Part shown: positions 34,792-47,203 of the stretch, one piece after another
Position numbering within the stretch: position 1 is the first letter of the stretch
Layout of the letters: each line of letters begins with the position of its first letter
From: Heliocidaris tuberculata
Taxonomy: Eukaryota; Echinodermata; Echinoidea; Camarodonta; Echinometridae
Assembly: GCA_025618425.1 (NCBI GenBank)
Contig: CM046832.1
Location: forward strand, 62,074,108-62,138,107
Direction: 5' to 3'
DNA length: 64,000 nt
Notes under the pieces: generated by a model
What the model saw: only the letters and a program-made list of their open reading frames with translations
Databases searched by the model: none
Told to the model about the DNA's origin: nothing
Translations under genes and position numbers: made by a program

Positions 34792-36315
34792 CACTCATTA
34801 TGACCTATTGTTGTAAATATTGACAAAAACATTATTGTGAATGTTCAGGAATTAATCCAGATGGGATTTGAGATGATATTATCAACCTGCAACTGAATGA
34901 CTATGCACAGCTCTGTAAGAAGAAAAACACTTTTTATTTATAGCAGGTTCCCACTGAGCAGGATACCGTTATAGTATTTAGGATATCTCTTTTTAAAGTG
35001 TACAGTATAATATGAAAACCATGTATGAACAATGCAAATACTTAGACATGTTAGAATAATGACAATAGCATTACTCTAAATAAGAGCCGTGTTCTTGCCA
35101 TTTTTCATTGTCGCCGCCTGCATTACAGGATCACTAGCTGTAACCAGACAACTTGAATAACGGAATTTATATTACTCTTTTCTTATACGACATCATAAAA
35201 AGAGTTAGATTGGATTTTTCTCTCCGTAGAATTCTGTAATCAAAATTCAAGAATCCTGGAATTGTAACTGATCTCAATCAATAAAAATCCAAATTCATTA
35301 AAAAAAGATATGTTATAAGCACGCACCCATATCAACATCCATTTAAATAACATCATGATTAAGAACGTCGGTCGTGTTGCCGTATTTGGTTATGTAAATT
35401 AAAAATAAGGTTGAATAATCGTCATGCGATTGCATTGCTAAAGAAACTGTCTAGAAAATATTTGGAAAATTTGATTATGTAGTATCTAAGAATGATTGTG
35501 TATTTAGAAGTTATTGGAAATATTTTTTAAAATGATAACAGGCTGTTTATATCTTGCTTAAAATCACATACAATGAAAGGGCACTGCACACAGACATTGG
35601 TATTTGGGACTACACATAATTATAGAGCATCAAAATTTTGTTCGAAGGTTAATATGTTGTTAGTTATATTTGAAATATATGGGCACTTTAATAGCAATCC
35701 TTTTCACGTGAAATTTCTACTACGATATTCTTCCACATAGTAATAAAAAGAATGAGAATGATCATTGTATTTTTCATGTTTATTTAAACTCACCTTTTTT
35801 TTAAAGTCCTGCGAATCAAGACCGAGCTGTTCATGATTCTGCCATTCGAATTTGTACAGGTGTACAGGCTAAACTATGTCCCAAAATCATAGAGATTCTT
35901 AAAACATTTCATATCGCGTTCTATTCTGATCATTTCTCAAACTTAACAGTGTATATTTTTATTTTGATAATGCAATTTGGTGCATATTACAACCTATGGA
36001 GCCCGCAAAAAAAAATTGTATTGGTACATCTCATCGGACGGAAAATATATCCTACACGTACTCTGTAAATTGCCAACATTTCATTTTCACGAATCGACGA
36101 CTTCCATACAGTTTTTGTTAACCACATACTTCATACATCAAGAGGGATAATAATTACATTACATACACGGTATATAGTTCAATTGGATTTTAGTATAACA
36201 CGCATTTTCTATAATAGACTCAAGCCCGAAATATATAATACTTGGTATTGTTAAATAAACTCAGAACTGATTCCTAACTCCAAATCTACTGTAGATTACG
36301 TAAGAGAGCGCATAT
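34792..36315. other. Hox3 3' UTR and downstream spacer
   Basis: AT-rich with no second gene. The 3' UTR probably ends after the AATAAA at 35280. Confidence 0.6.
35280..35285 (+). terminator. Candidate Hox3 polyadenylation signal
   Basis: AATAAA about 490 bp after the Hox3 stop codon, the first canonical hexamer noted downstream. In AT-rich DNA such matches are common, so this is weak. Confidence 0.25.
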
Positions 36316-36319
36316 ACAC

Positions 36320-36546
36320 GCAGTGGCGTAGCTGTGGGGGAACACGGGGTAAAACCTGCCCAGATCAAAATGGCGAAAAGGGGATAACATTCATAAGAGA
36401 AAAGGGGGAGGGGGTGGAGGAGAAGAGAACCTTTTAAAAATATGTTAGGACCTCCTCCCACATGCACTATTCCCCTAATCGTTGACTTTAGTTATTCGCA
36501 TTTGCTCCAGTGTCCCCTCAATGACTGGACCCATACTACGCTACTG
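36320..36546. mobile_element. MITE with CAGTGGCGTAG ends
   Basis: Left CAGTGGCGTAGCTGTGGG (36320) and right CCCATACTACGCTACTG (ending 36546) are inverted copies with a few mismatches. The interior of about 190 bp is G-rich then pyrimidine-rich and noncoding. Same terminus type as the element at 763-1122. Confidence 0.6.
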
Positions 36547-37177
36547 TTTTAATATAAGAGTGATTATGTGTAAGTGTAAATGCTAACCGTTCTATACAGC
36601 AGAGGTAAGGGTTATAACAACATATGCAAAAAAATACAGTGTGCTCATTTTAGACTTGTATATTTTGAAAAAAAATGTTTACTTTTTATCCACTGTGTAA
36701 CGATTTTACAGGAGTTGGGATTTAAAGAAAGCTTTTAAAAAGAGAAATGGGGGGGGGGGGGTAATGTGTTACATATAAGATATTATTCATCTCGTATTTG
36801 GAGGCTCAAGACTTATATTCATGATTTTGTGTGTAATCGTTAGCACATCAATGCAGTCATCATACAGTACATTGTAGTAAATTTACTAGTACACCGTACA
36901 TTCTGAATTAGGGAATTCACATTAACCAATGACAAAACTTTGGGTCTACCAATCGGAGCACTTAGTTACAGACGATTCTGATTTTGACAGTACATTTTAA
37001 TAAAAATGATATTAATATGTTGATATCTCACTACCCACAATGTTTATTGCCAAAAGAACTTATACTATTTATTGTGCCGGAGAAGAAATCAAAATTAGAA
37101 TTCAAGACAAAAATTTTCTAGATTAAAGACTGATATATTGGGGCATATAAATGAGCACAAAAACAAACATTAACCTT

Positions 37178-37368
37178 ACACTCTAAAAACTAAAGGGCCG
37201 AGGAGTGACATTTTTTTTCAAAATGGTAGATCAACTCTTTTAAACTGCTGGATTCAGCCTTTATAATGTTGTATCCAGCATGTTAAAAGTGTTAATCTAC
37301 AATTTTGAAAAGGTTGTCACTCCTCGGCCAGTTTTTAATGGTGATTTAACACTTTAGTTTTTAGAGTG
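37178..37368. mobile_element. 190-bp MITE with 17-bp perfect inverted ends
   Basis: CACTCTAAAAACTAAAG (37179-37195) is exactly complemented at 37352-37368. A second layer inside the ends, GGCCGAGGAGTGACA and TGTCACTCCTCGGCC, is also inverted, as are AAAATGGTAGAT and ATCTACAATTTT, so most of the element can fold into one hairpin. The ACACTCTAAAAA terminus resembles that of the 3704-4643 element. Confidence 0.75.
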
Positions 37369-37369
37369 C

Positions 37370-38104
37370 ATAAGAAGTTGAAACTCATATATCACCCAAA
37401 TGCAGTCCTTGTTAACAAGAATGAGGCATATAGGTGAGGAGTATAGTCATTATTCCTTGAACAAATACATGAACATATTGCAGGTTCAAATCTACGTTGA
37501 TTTATTTATTACCTATGACGGTGAGAGTTTGTCCATGGTCTGTTACTCTCTAAAACCCCTCACCACAAGGTGTGTTATGTACTAACAAGAAGCCTGCTTG
37601 TATGATTATTACAGTACTTTGATATGTGAAAGTGAATGGTTATGACATGGAAAAAGGCAAAGTTATTATGTAAAAAAATGTTACAATCATCTTGTAATCA
37701 AGTTTGAGAAATAAAATAAAACAAAGAAATATAATTTGCTAGATGTTTCATAGGAGGTCTATTCTTACGTCTTCAACCACAATAATGTTATCGACAGAGT
37801 GGCAATGATAGTATTATTTCTGCCATGATTATCGGTATTATATGAATTTATCTTTAATGAAAATATTAGTCGCTGAGGGAAATCTATGTAATTATTGTCT
37901 ACACTTCTTACGAATGGAGTAGGATTTAGTGTTGCTGGACAAATGCTAATTATCTAAAAGGGAACACGGACATAATGTTGTGATTGTCGGATGGTTTGAT
38001 TTGTCATGTGCGGATTAGAAGAGATCATTTTCGTGCCGAAAGGATATAGCATTTTATGCCCGAATTTTTCATAAATACATAACTGAACGATTGGATTGAT
38101 TAAG

Positions 38105-38161
<57 letters not shown>

Positions 38162-38192
38162 AATTTATCGATTAATTGATTGATTGATTGAA

Positions 38193-38223
<31 letters not shown>

Positions 38224-39480
38224 CTGACTGACTGACTGATTAGAAATTATGTCCAACTCGATGTTTTCAATGTATGAGGCATACGGATCGAGGGGTGTGG
38301 GAGAGCTTTTTTTTTCAAAGCGTTAATATTTAGTACCCAAACAAAAATTGACACCCACACTTTAAAAGAGTAATTGACGATTTCGTTAAAACGGTTATTT
38401 TTAATGGTACGGTATATTTGATTAACTGAGTGTCCTTGCTTGATTTGTTATCAACTAATGGATATGTCAATTCATTGTTGATTAATGGACTAACTATTCT
38501 ATTGATTGATTGGCGGATTTGTTTGATTTGTGTTGAAAATTTTATTGATAGGTTAATGCATTTATATAATGATACTACGATTGATCGGTTGGTTGATTAT
38601 TATTCATTGAATGAATAATTAGTTTGTTCATTGATTGATGGGTAGGTTGATTGATTGATTGATTAAGTGATTGATTGATTGAGTGAGTGAGTGAGTGTGT
38701 GTGTGTTTGACTGATTAACTGATGAATTAGTAGACTGTTATAATTGACTAAATAAATTGATAGATCCTTCTATCCATCATTCAATCATATATAAGCTATG
38801 TTATCAACTACATTATTTTGACAAGATTCAGTAGGACCAAGAGCATGACGGAGAGATGAAAAGTTTTCCCCTCCAATATTTCAATTTCTTGCTATTTAAA
38901 GAGGTTTATGATATCTAATCTTATCCCATATCTATTGTTCACCCTTCACGGTCATATTTTTCAAAACACTAGAGCGATGCTATTTTACCTTTTCCAGTCG
39001 AACGCTATACATGGTTTATAGAAGACAAGTTGTCGGTCGGACTGCATGGCTACGCGACGATGGCGTTGATGAGTTCTTCAAGCAGTTTTTCTCATCTTCC
39101 CAACTGAAGGTCATCCCCCGAACCATCATCTTGCCCTTTATAGGTATGCCAAGCGTGTCACACGATAGCAACGAGAACTCGTGTCTTCATCTACATCTTC
39201 TTCTTCATCATCTCCCGTTGAACTCATCAGCCTATGTAGCCAAGACTTTAAGGCAAATAATATGAACTAGGGAATTAGAAGCAATGGCGGTTTCAGCAGT
39301 ACCAACAAAAATAATGAGATACAAAATAAAATCAAAGCCTCTGTGAGCTTAGTTTCCGTAAATCTGAACCGTAAATGGCCTATGCGTACTAGTTGGAAAG
39401 GAATGGCAAAAAAATATCTTTGGACTGTTGCATGCTGAAAGAATACTGGATCAAAATTTCACGTTACATTTTTCCGAAAC
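37370..39480. other. Hox3-Hox2 spacer with (TGAT)n
   Basis: AT-rich. Tetranucleotide (GATT)n at 38101-38240 with a second cluster at 38630-38705. An 84-aa frame at 39011-39265 in slightly more GC-rich DNA has no known motif. Confidence 0.7.
38101..38240. repeat. (GATT)n microsatellite
   Basis: About 33 tetranucleotide units, with a break near 38160-38180 and a GACT end. Confidence 0.95.
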
Positions 39481-39500
39481 TAATCATGTAAACATGGTTA

Positions 39501-39720
39501 ATATTTTTAATCTAATAGGGAGTAAAGAAAAGAAGTTGTGATAAAATTTGTGGAATTTTTTATGTATGCTTTGTTTTTCTATCAATTTTTAACAAAAAGT
39601 ATGTTATAGTATATTTTTAATCTGATAGGGAGTAAAGAAAAGAAGTTGTGATTAAGTTTGTGGAATTTTTGATGTATGCTTTGTTTTTCTATCAATTTTT
39701 AACAAAAAGTATGTTATAGT
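39501..39720. repeat. Tandem duplication, 2 x 110 bp
   Basis: Units 39501-39610 and 39611-39720 begin ATATTTTTAATCT and end ATGTTATAGT. I count four substitutions between them and no indels. Confidence 0.95.
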
Positions 39721-41990
39721 ACATGTATTATTTAGCAGCGTTTTACAAGTTTGAGTCTTAAAATCAACAAAACAAAACAAAAAAACATTTATAAGTATCA
39801 AAATATTTGATAGATTATCTTATCGTAGCCTAGACCAGCTCCTTACGTTAGACAATACAATGTAGTAAAAACTCATTTCAAAATCCAGGGTGTACTTTTG
39901 ACCAGTTGTACCTTCATACATAAAACTTAGTGATATTCTTGACTTACGGTAATACGAACAAAATACCAATTTGCACAAAACTCAACGAAATAAAGACTGA
40001 ACGCTAACTAAACACTAAAATAACTGACAAGGGAATTCACTAGAAAAATTACAGTAAGTGAATTATTAGCATATCATTATTCGTGAAAACACAAGACAAT
40101 ACCGTGTCCCATAGTATGCATAATATGCGTAATATGCGTAACTGCTTTTTATGAACAAGCACGTTTGTGAATATTTGATTACACTTCAGAATCAGATGCA
40201 AGTAAACAAAATAAAATAATTTGGTCACGTGATTATTAATTGAGAGAGATAGTTTTATTACCAGATCTATGGACTACCTTTAAAACAAGTAAGATGGAAA
40301 GAAAAAGAGGGAAAGCGTCGTTTTCTCCATCATATATGATGAGTTCTTTGTTTGCGAGAAGGCAAGTCAAAATCGCCACTTGTTCTCGTCTGCCCGTGAC
40401 CAACTATCGTGCAATATCAAGTCAAACGCTTTGCCACTGAAAAAGCACCTGCAAAAACTCGCAATTCGAGTCTGCACGACTGCCTCTTAAATGGCTCTAC
40501 CGTATGCCTGCGTATAATGAACGCATTATACACTAAAATGCTGCACTAAACACAATTTAAGGTGCCCGATATTGCTGTTTCATTTTCAAGCCATGTTTTT
40601 TTTTTTTTTTTTTTCAGTGCATGATGCTTTCTTGGGGCATATGTCACACGTATACCATGTCTTTGCCCAATTAAACAGTGCATTCGCGTCTTAATGAATT
40701 AATGAAACCGTCACTAGTCCGTAAAGCATTAATTAACAGTCAATTAAAAGCTCTTTCAAAGCGAGATGTAATTAAAAACTTCATGATATCATCATCCTAA
40801 GTAGAAAAACAGGAAATGTATGCAAACATGTGATATTACTTGCATCTTTATCACTTTATGTATGATACACCTTGGTTCATTCATATCAAAGTGCTGTAAT
40901 GACGTATCATTAGAAACAGCTGCAAATGCAACATGGAAGCACATGACTCTACTTATCTATGCATCACAATTATTATTTCGCTCATCCCCTCGTTAAAAAT
41001 CACATTTAAACACAATTTTGGAGTGATTATGTATGCATACTTGCCATTCATAAATATCCTTGTTTATAAAGTGTAAAGTGTACATGTGATGATAATGTTT
41101 TCCATTTCTAATCTGTAAATAAAGTATATCGGGTTTAGAATATGAAATCTCCCTTCTCGTACCAATAATTCTTTGATAATGAATTTTCGAGGTTTGGAAA
41201 AATTTCATAATTCGTCCTTCGTAATCGCAAGGGGAAAAAGGCACAACAAAACTGAATTCCACCTAAATGTACAATTTGCCTTTTGGTAAGCCTCAAAATA
41301 GCAGTGTTTTTTTTAAAGCTTTCTTTGATATTTGGTTAACAAAATGTCAGGATATTGACAGATTCTCGTAAACGAGGGGGGGGGGGGGGGATTTGCAAAC
41401 GAGACGTTTTATGTTTGCATATACCCGGATGAGGATATGAATAATTTCTTGCTATTTTCTTTATTCTTAATTCTTTTTTATTTCCTGTCAATATTTTGTT
41501 GTTTTTTTTTTAATGGAAAACACTTCTTTATCCAAATTGTTGGCTTGTACACGACAATCTGTTGTCTTTATTGTGGTAATGCAGAAACAGACGTTCGTCG
41601 TTATTTATCGTTCCTTCTTATTTACTCAATTCAAATCTACTGAACTAACCATAATGCCACTTCAAGGTTAAGCAAACAATAATTGAAATTAACATAAATA
41701 TATCAAACATTGTCTTGTTAATGCTATTGTTAAAAGATGATCAAAATACATGGACTGAATTTTCAGACTAGGATTTTGGCGCCATGAGTGACGTATTAAT
41801 TATTACAGGGCGCAAGGACGTGTTCTGTTAACATCGTTTTGTTGTCACTTCACAGCTATGATTGCAGGACTACGGTTTTATACCCTATTTTGTCCTGATA
41901 TTACATTGAGCTGTGGGAACGATAACAGATTTGATATTATTTCATCTATCACCTTTTGCTTGTGTTTATGACCGCTACTGATGTACTGGT
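39721..41990. other. Hox3-Hox2 spacer, AT-rich
   Basis: Contains GGTCACGTGATTATTAATTGA at 40223-40243 (E-box beside a PBC/Hox-like TGATTATT), a T-run at 40599-40616 and a G-run at 41377-41391. No gene seen. Confidence 0.65.
40223..40243 (+). promoter_or_regulatory. E-box plus TGATTATTAATTGA motif
   Basis: GGTCACGTGAT is shared with 14212-14222 and, with one change, with the Hox3 upstream site at 19788-19798. The AT-rich extension contains homeodomain TAAT cores. Inferred site only. Confidence 0.25.
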
Positions 41991-42004
41991 CAGTAGAGAA
42001 GGGG

Positions 42005-42005
42005 T

Positions 42006-42042
<37 letters not shown>

Positions 42043-42120
42043 AAGAGAGGAAGAGAGACAGAGAGAGAGAGAGTGAGACAGAGGGAAAGAGAGAGACAGA
42101 GAGAGAGAGATAGAGAGAGT
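42005..42120. repeat. (GA)n tract
   Basis: Imperfect GA-rich repeat with GACAGA interruptions. Confidence 0.9.
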
Positions 42121-42337
42121 ATGGTGACGGTGAGTGTTGCAATCCGATGATAAGTTAAACGCATTGACAAAAGTGCTTCTCGTTTTGGATGGACTGAGAA
42201 AATTGAAAAATTCATAATTGATAACCCAAAAGTCATGAATGTTTATTGGGCAATGACGTTTTGCCCTCTCAACAATTGATGACCTAGACAGTAGCCTCCT
42301 CCTCTCTCTCCCTAGTTTACTTTTCCCCCTCATCTCC

Positions 42338-42355
42338 CCCCCCCCCTTCCCCTCC

Positions 42356-42420
<65 letters not shown>

Positions 42421-42492
42421 TTTCACGCTGTAAAACACCAACCCACACAAACATACCAATCATCTAAACAAGATGGTAGTCTAATCTTGACA

Positions 42493-42539
<47 letters not shown>

Positions 42540-42616
42540 TTTCACGCTATAAAACACCAACCCACACAAACATACCAATCATCTAAACAAGATGGTAGTC
42601 TAATCTTGACAGACTC
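42338..42616. repeat. Tandem duplication (~119 bp) including (CT)n
   Basis: CCATCGCTTTCACGCT.TAAAA through AATCTTGACAGACTC occurs at 42414-42496 and again at 42533-42616, each preceded by a (CT)n tract. Copies are nearly identical (one G/A change noted). Confidence 0.9.
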
Positions 42617-42619
42617 CGC

Positions 42620-44040
42620 TCAGTCAAGATTATTCGTAATAGTAATAAGCTGAAGCAGGTCCAGTTACAGTATGGGTCATCAATACACCATGTATACAAT
42701 TATAACAGCGCCTCTGGTGCTCCAGAAAATGCCCTGAATTAAAGTGTCTGAAATAGCCTACAGGCTAAACCAAAACTACTCATAACTGCCCGTAATGGAT
42801 TTTTTTTTTCTCTCTCTCTCTCTTCTTTCTTTTCTTTTTCTGCATGCTATGAGTATGACGTAAAAAACCTCCTCATATCAAACTTATAATGGATGTTAAA
42901 TCAATGAATTCAAATGAATTTGACAGAAGATCATGCAAACAGAGTGATTAGAACAGAAAGATGACAGTCCATAATGCATAACTCAGTGTTGTAATGCAAT
43001 ACTTTTACTCGTAATTATTACCATAATCGTTTTGATGCTTTGTTGTTGATGTTGTTGTTATTGTTGTTGTTATTGTTGTTGCTGTTGTTGTTGTTGTAAT
43101 TGTATTTACTAATCTATAAAGGCCTATTACGGTTTTTCTCTCGAAATGTGGTTTCAGTGGTATACAAGAAGTGAAAAGTTTTAAAAAGTTAGTACCAAAA
43201 CTTACATCGCACATCGTACCAGAGGAGAAGAACAGTGCAATAACAAACATTCTCCAAAAAAAAGTCGCCACCTCCCCTTATCCGTGGTTTACCTCCCGGG
43301 CCCGTGACCCCATTTTTATCCCCAGCTTACCCCCATGAGCACCCGATCAAAGAACGGGGATTCCTGTCTTTGCTCCTACTGTCTCTATTATTCCTCTTGA
43401 TAAGTCGGGAGCTGCACATGGCTCGGTGACAGAAGGGACTTAACGGAGACTTAAGCATGGCTTAAGAATTTCAAGACGTCTCGAACGAGAATTTCTGTTG
43501 GTCTCAGCCGAATGGTGGAAGGTGAGAGAGGTTAAACAAAAGATTGGAAGTCGAATAAACTCCGGTAGCACCTATGTAATACATTAGTTATAATTACATC
43601 GCATTACCTCTTTCTTTAAGTTCTTATCTCTGCAAAACATATTCTAATCCGTACTATGTTCTATTCCAAAGAGACAACGTTTTACTTTTCTTTTGTATGA
43701 AGTAGTGAACATGATGTACCATACCTTCGTTCATTGCCTGCAAGCTGATCATATTACAACATATTTTTTCCCTTATCATAATCAGACTTGTGAAAGAAGT
43801 ATACTGGATAGACAAAAATCAGGCAAAAGAGGATTCTGCCTTCCTTCCATAATACAATGTTTTCTTTGCCTATTTGATCAATTACTCAAAAAATGTGGAT
43901 TGAATTTACAGAGAAGAATATATATTTTACACCAAAGAGTTTCCTTGGTCATCTTGCTTATCCATGGACATGAACTGACTTTGCGTCATGGTATTTTCAT
44001 AATACCATGACTTTAAAAAGTTATTATTACTTTTTTTCTT
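42620..44040. other. Spacer with a GC-balanced block at 43250-43520
   Basis: 43250-43520 is GC-balanced (CCCGGGCCCGTGACCCC, GACGTCTCGAACGAG) without repeat signature, a candidate regulatory segment. (TTG)n-like tract at 43037-43096. A 105-aa frame at 43693-44010 shows no motif; its end overlaps a 9-bp hairpin (CATGGTATT...AATACCATG, 43988-44010). Confidence 0.45.
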
Positions 44041-44052
44041 TAATTATTATTA

Positions 44053-44053
44053 T

Positions 44054-44136
<83 letters not shown>

Positions 44137-44186
44137 ATATTAATATTGTTACTATTAATATTATTACTATTGTTATTATAATAATA

Positions 44187-44236
<50 letters not shown>

Positions 44237-44247
44237 CATCATCATCA

Positions 44248-44290
<43 letters not shown>

Positions 44291-44321
44291 CATCATCATC
44301 ATCATCATCATTATTATTATC
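44053..44321. repeat. (AGT)n and (ATT/ATC)n compound microsatellite
   Basis: About 27 AGT units followed by ATT and ATC triplets to 44321. Poly-Ser and poly-Ile frames over it are artefacts. Confidence 0.95.
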
Positions 44322-44710
44322 CAGTAATTTCGATATTTCACAGCAGATGAACCAACCAACATCGCAGTCAGTACATAAATTTACAATAACACAAAATGGA
44401 TCTCGTTACAACCTGCCAGATGACGTGATAGGAAGATTTCTATTGGTTTGTGACCCGAATTAAGACTTCACCCGACATTTATATCGTCCACATAATTTAC
44501 GGTCCATTTGTGAATGAGACTTTCTTGATAGACGACAAGCAATGCTAGAGCCAAAGATATCGTACCCTTGGGAATCTTATTTACAAACACATCTAATATC
44601 CACCTAAAAAGAACGGCGGGAGATTATTGCTACAATGCAAACCTGTTGTCTTTTATTGATGGGCAAAACCATAACGGTAGTGTATAATACTAATAATTAT
44701 TCAGCAAGGC

Positions 44711-44916
44711 TTACACGAGGCGTCATTTCGATTGCGTCAATACATGCGCTAATCGAGCCTGTGAAGGGGATTAACCCATCCGCCAGTTAATAAAAGTATT
44801 GTTTGCGCTATCCCTTTTTCAATCATTATTTAAACGATATCATTCTTTTACGACGCGCTAAAGACCGTACAAGTCACTGACGCGGTCTTTACGTCAGCAA
44901 ATGACGCCTCGTGTGA
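44711..44916. mobile_element. MITE with ACACGAGGCGTCATTT ends
   Basis: TTACACGAGGCGTCATTT (44711-44728) and AAATGACGCCTCGTGTGA (44899-44916) are inverted with one mismatch. The interior is about 170 bp, with CGCGCTAAAGACCGT and CGCGGTCTTTACGTCAG forming a further inverted pair. Confidence 0.7.
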
Positions 44917-44918
44917 GC

Positions 44919-45290
44919 TGCATACGAGGTGTCACTTCGATTGCGCTATCACCTGCGCTAATCAAGCCTGTGAAGAAAAGTTGGCCTAAAGCCCACTGCA
45001 CGAGAAGTTATTTGCCCTGATGTAGGACGGCCTTCAAGCGTTTGAAAAACAAATGCAAAATGAAAAGTGCAAACGATGTTTTCCATAAATTACGCAGGTA
45101 ATAATGATAATGCTGCCTCATGCGCATTATACGCCAGTAATCCAATTCACTTAATAATAATATCTTAAGAAATAATAAGAAAAAAAATGGCCTGTCAAAA
45201 ACGGCAACAGTCGCTGAAGCAGTCCTACATCAGGAAATACAAACAAACAACAGCAACAACAACAAAACAAAAAACGCCTCGTGTGCATGC
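44919..45290. mobile_element. Second, adjacent copy of the same family with a nested inverted repeat
   Basis: The left end CATACGAGGTGTCACTTCGATTGCG repeats that of the neighbour (followed by GCGCTAATCAAGCCTGTGAAG, also shared). The right end is AACGCCTCGTGTGCATGC. Inside, CCTGATGTAGGAC (45016-45028) and GTCCTACATCAGG (45222-45234) are perfect inverted copies, suggesting another element inserted into this one. Confidence 0.55.
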
Positions 45291-45334
45291 ATATACAATA
45301 ATTATAATCTAATCAATTTGATAATCATGACAAT

Positions 45335-47203
45335 AACCAGTTGTTTACTTTGATGAATGCGGGGGTATAGTTACAACCTCTATTAGAATAGCTCAAAAAT
45401 GCCTTGTACTATACTGTAAATAAGTTTACATTTCGAGAGCGATTATTTTCTGAATCCTCTCAGGAAAAAACATGCAAACCATAAAGATTTGAGGAGCGTG
45501 GTTCATATATTTGGGACTTTGAGAGGGGCGCAAAGGGGTCTCCATGAAAATTTGCTCGTGTTGACAGAAGAAGTCCTGGGCATGCCAGAAACGTCACGAG
45601 GGACAACCCAGTTTCGAGATGAAGTATATTTCATGATTCAACATTGATACAGAAAGTATAGCAGTCATCGAAAGAGCTAACTACTCCACTCTACCCTCTC
45701 CCCCAAACAGAACAAAATTAATAGAAACATGGAAACAAGGAGGAATATTCTTAATGCTTCCCTTGTAACTTTTCAACCCCTCCCCCTCTCTGTCGGTGTA
45801 TCTCTTTCTCTCTACCAATCGTCTATTTCTCACCCCCCCCCCTTTCTCTCTCTCTCTCTTTCTCCCTCCCCTTTCTTCTCTGCCTTCTCCATCTCTCACC
45901 CACTCCCTCTCTCTTGCTCGTTTTTTTCTCTCTTTCACCCCAAAGAGATCTTTTTTTTTCTTCCTTCCTTTTCTCAGTCTTTCCTCACTCTTTATTTTTT
46001 TCCTTTCTTTTTCTTATTCTTTCCTTCCTTTTTACAAGCCATTATCCGGTTTCTCTCTTCCTCATCTTTGTTTATCATATAAACGCATCGATTATTTCAT
46101 CTGTTCTCCCATTTTGCCGTTCTTCTTATATAAAGGGAAACTTTGTTTTATAGATATGTTGTTTACATGAATCATTAGAAACCGTTATCAGAGTTAACAA
46201 GGAATATTACAGTCCTTGAACTTATGTTCTTAATTATCATTAGCGTGATCTAAAAATATCACGTTCATGCATCTATTTAATGATAATAGGGGCTACCCCC
46301 ATCCCCCTTAGATTATCTTCCCACCTGGAAACCTTGTATTGTCTTTAGTTAACGTTGTTATTATAACGTAGTTATAACGGTCACCTCTCATTGCAGAAGC
46401 AATAGGTTCAGTGAGAATGTTCCACTTGGCATATAGAAATAGCTCCCTCTACGCTGTATTTTAGTTACAAAAAAATATATATATCGTTCCAAAAAGTATG
46501 CTAACATCGAAATGAATTACTTTGAAGGTTTTAAGTATGATTGGAACAGAAGATAATATCGTGGACACATATACGTACGGGGCGGGGCTGCATTCCCCCT
46601 CCCCCAAGCTCCGAGATTTTCGAAATTACTAATACTCAGGCAACCGCCACCTCATCGGTCAGTGAGGTAGCCTTTTGTTGTTTTTTTTTGTTGTCGAGCA
46701 GATTTTATGATAAATATTAATATAACTTTTTACTATAATTATATTCAAATGCCAAATTCTTACTCGCTCGCTTCTCTTACTTAGAATCTCGTCGATATCA
46801 TAGGATCTTGAATAAACTAATGCTATGATTATTTTGATATTCATTCTCCTCTTCAACAGCTAAATCATTAGCAATTTTATATTTGATGAAAATAATCAAT
46901 TGTTTACTTTGAGTAATGTAGGAGTATATTTACAACATCTATTAACCCATTTCCTAAGGAAACCGGATAATCCCTCTATGAACCCTATGGGTATATGAAA
47001 TATCAGTAGTGAACGGGTTAAAAATAGCCACCAAAAATGCATTTTACTATATACTGTAAACAAATATCAAATTCTTTCTTGCTCGCTCCGCTTACTGCAG
47101 CTTAGAATCTCGTCGATATCATAGGATCTTGAATAAACTAATGCTATAATTATTTTGATATTCATTCTTTTCTTCAACAACTGAATCATTAGCAATTTTA
47201 TAT
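45335..47203. repeat. Dispersed repeat family, partial copies at 45335-45425, 46726-46946 and 47022-47203
   Basis: Shared blocks are TTGTTTACTTTGA.GAATG, TACAAC.TCTATTA, ATACTGTAAA, GCTCGCT and CTTAGAATCTCGTCGATATC followed by ATAGGATCTTGAATAAACTA. The last two copies are about 313 bp apart in direct orientation. Between them are C/T-rich tracts (45775-46040). Confidence 0.7.
46942..47021. mobile_element. 80-bp TTAA-bounded mini-MITE inserted in the dispersed repeat
   Basis: TTAACCCATTTC (46942) and GTGAACGGGTTAA (ending 47021) are inverted ends. Compared with the copy at 45383-45410 (CTATTAGAATAGC), the DNA between CTATT and AAATAGCC is extra here, so the related copy acts as an empty site. 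Confidence 0.6.

Noticed and set aside
38101..38240. Regular short repeats resembling a CRISPR array
   Set aside because: It is a (GATT)n microsatellite without unique spacers, in animal DNA.
43988..44010. Short perfect hairpin as a microRNA precursor
   Set aside because: The 9-bp stem with a 5-nt loop is too short for a miRNA precursor.
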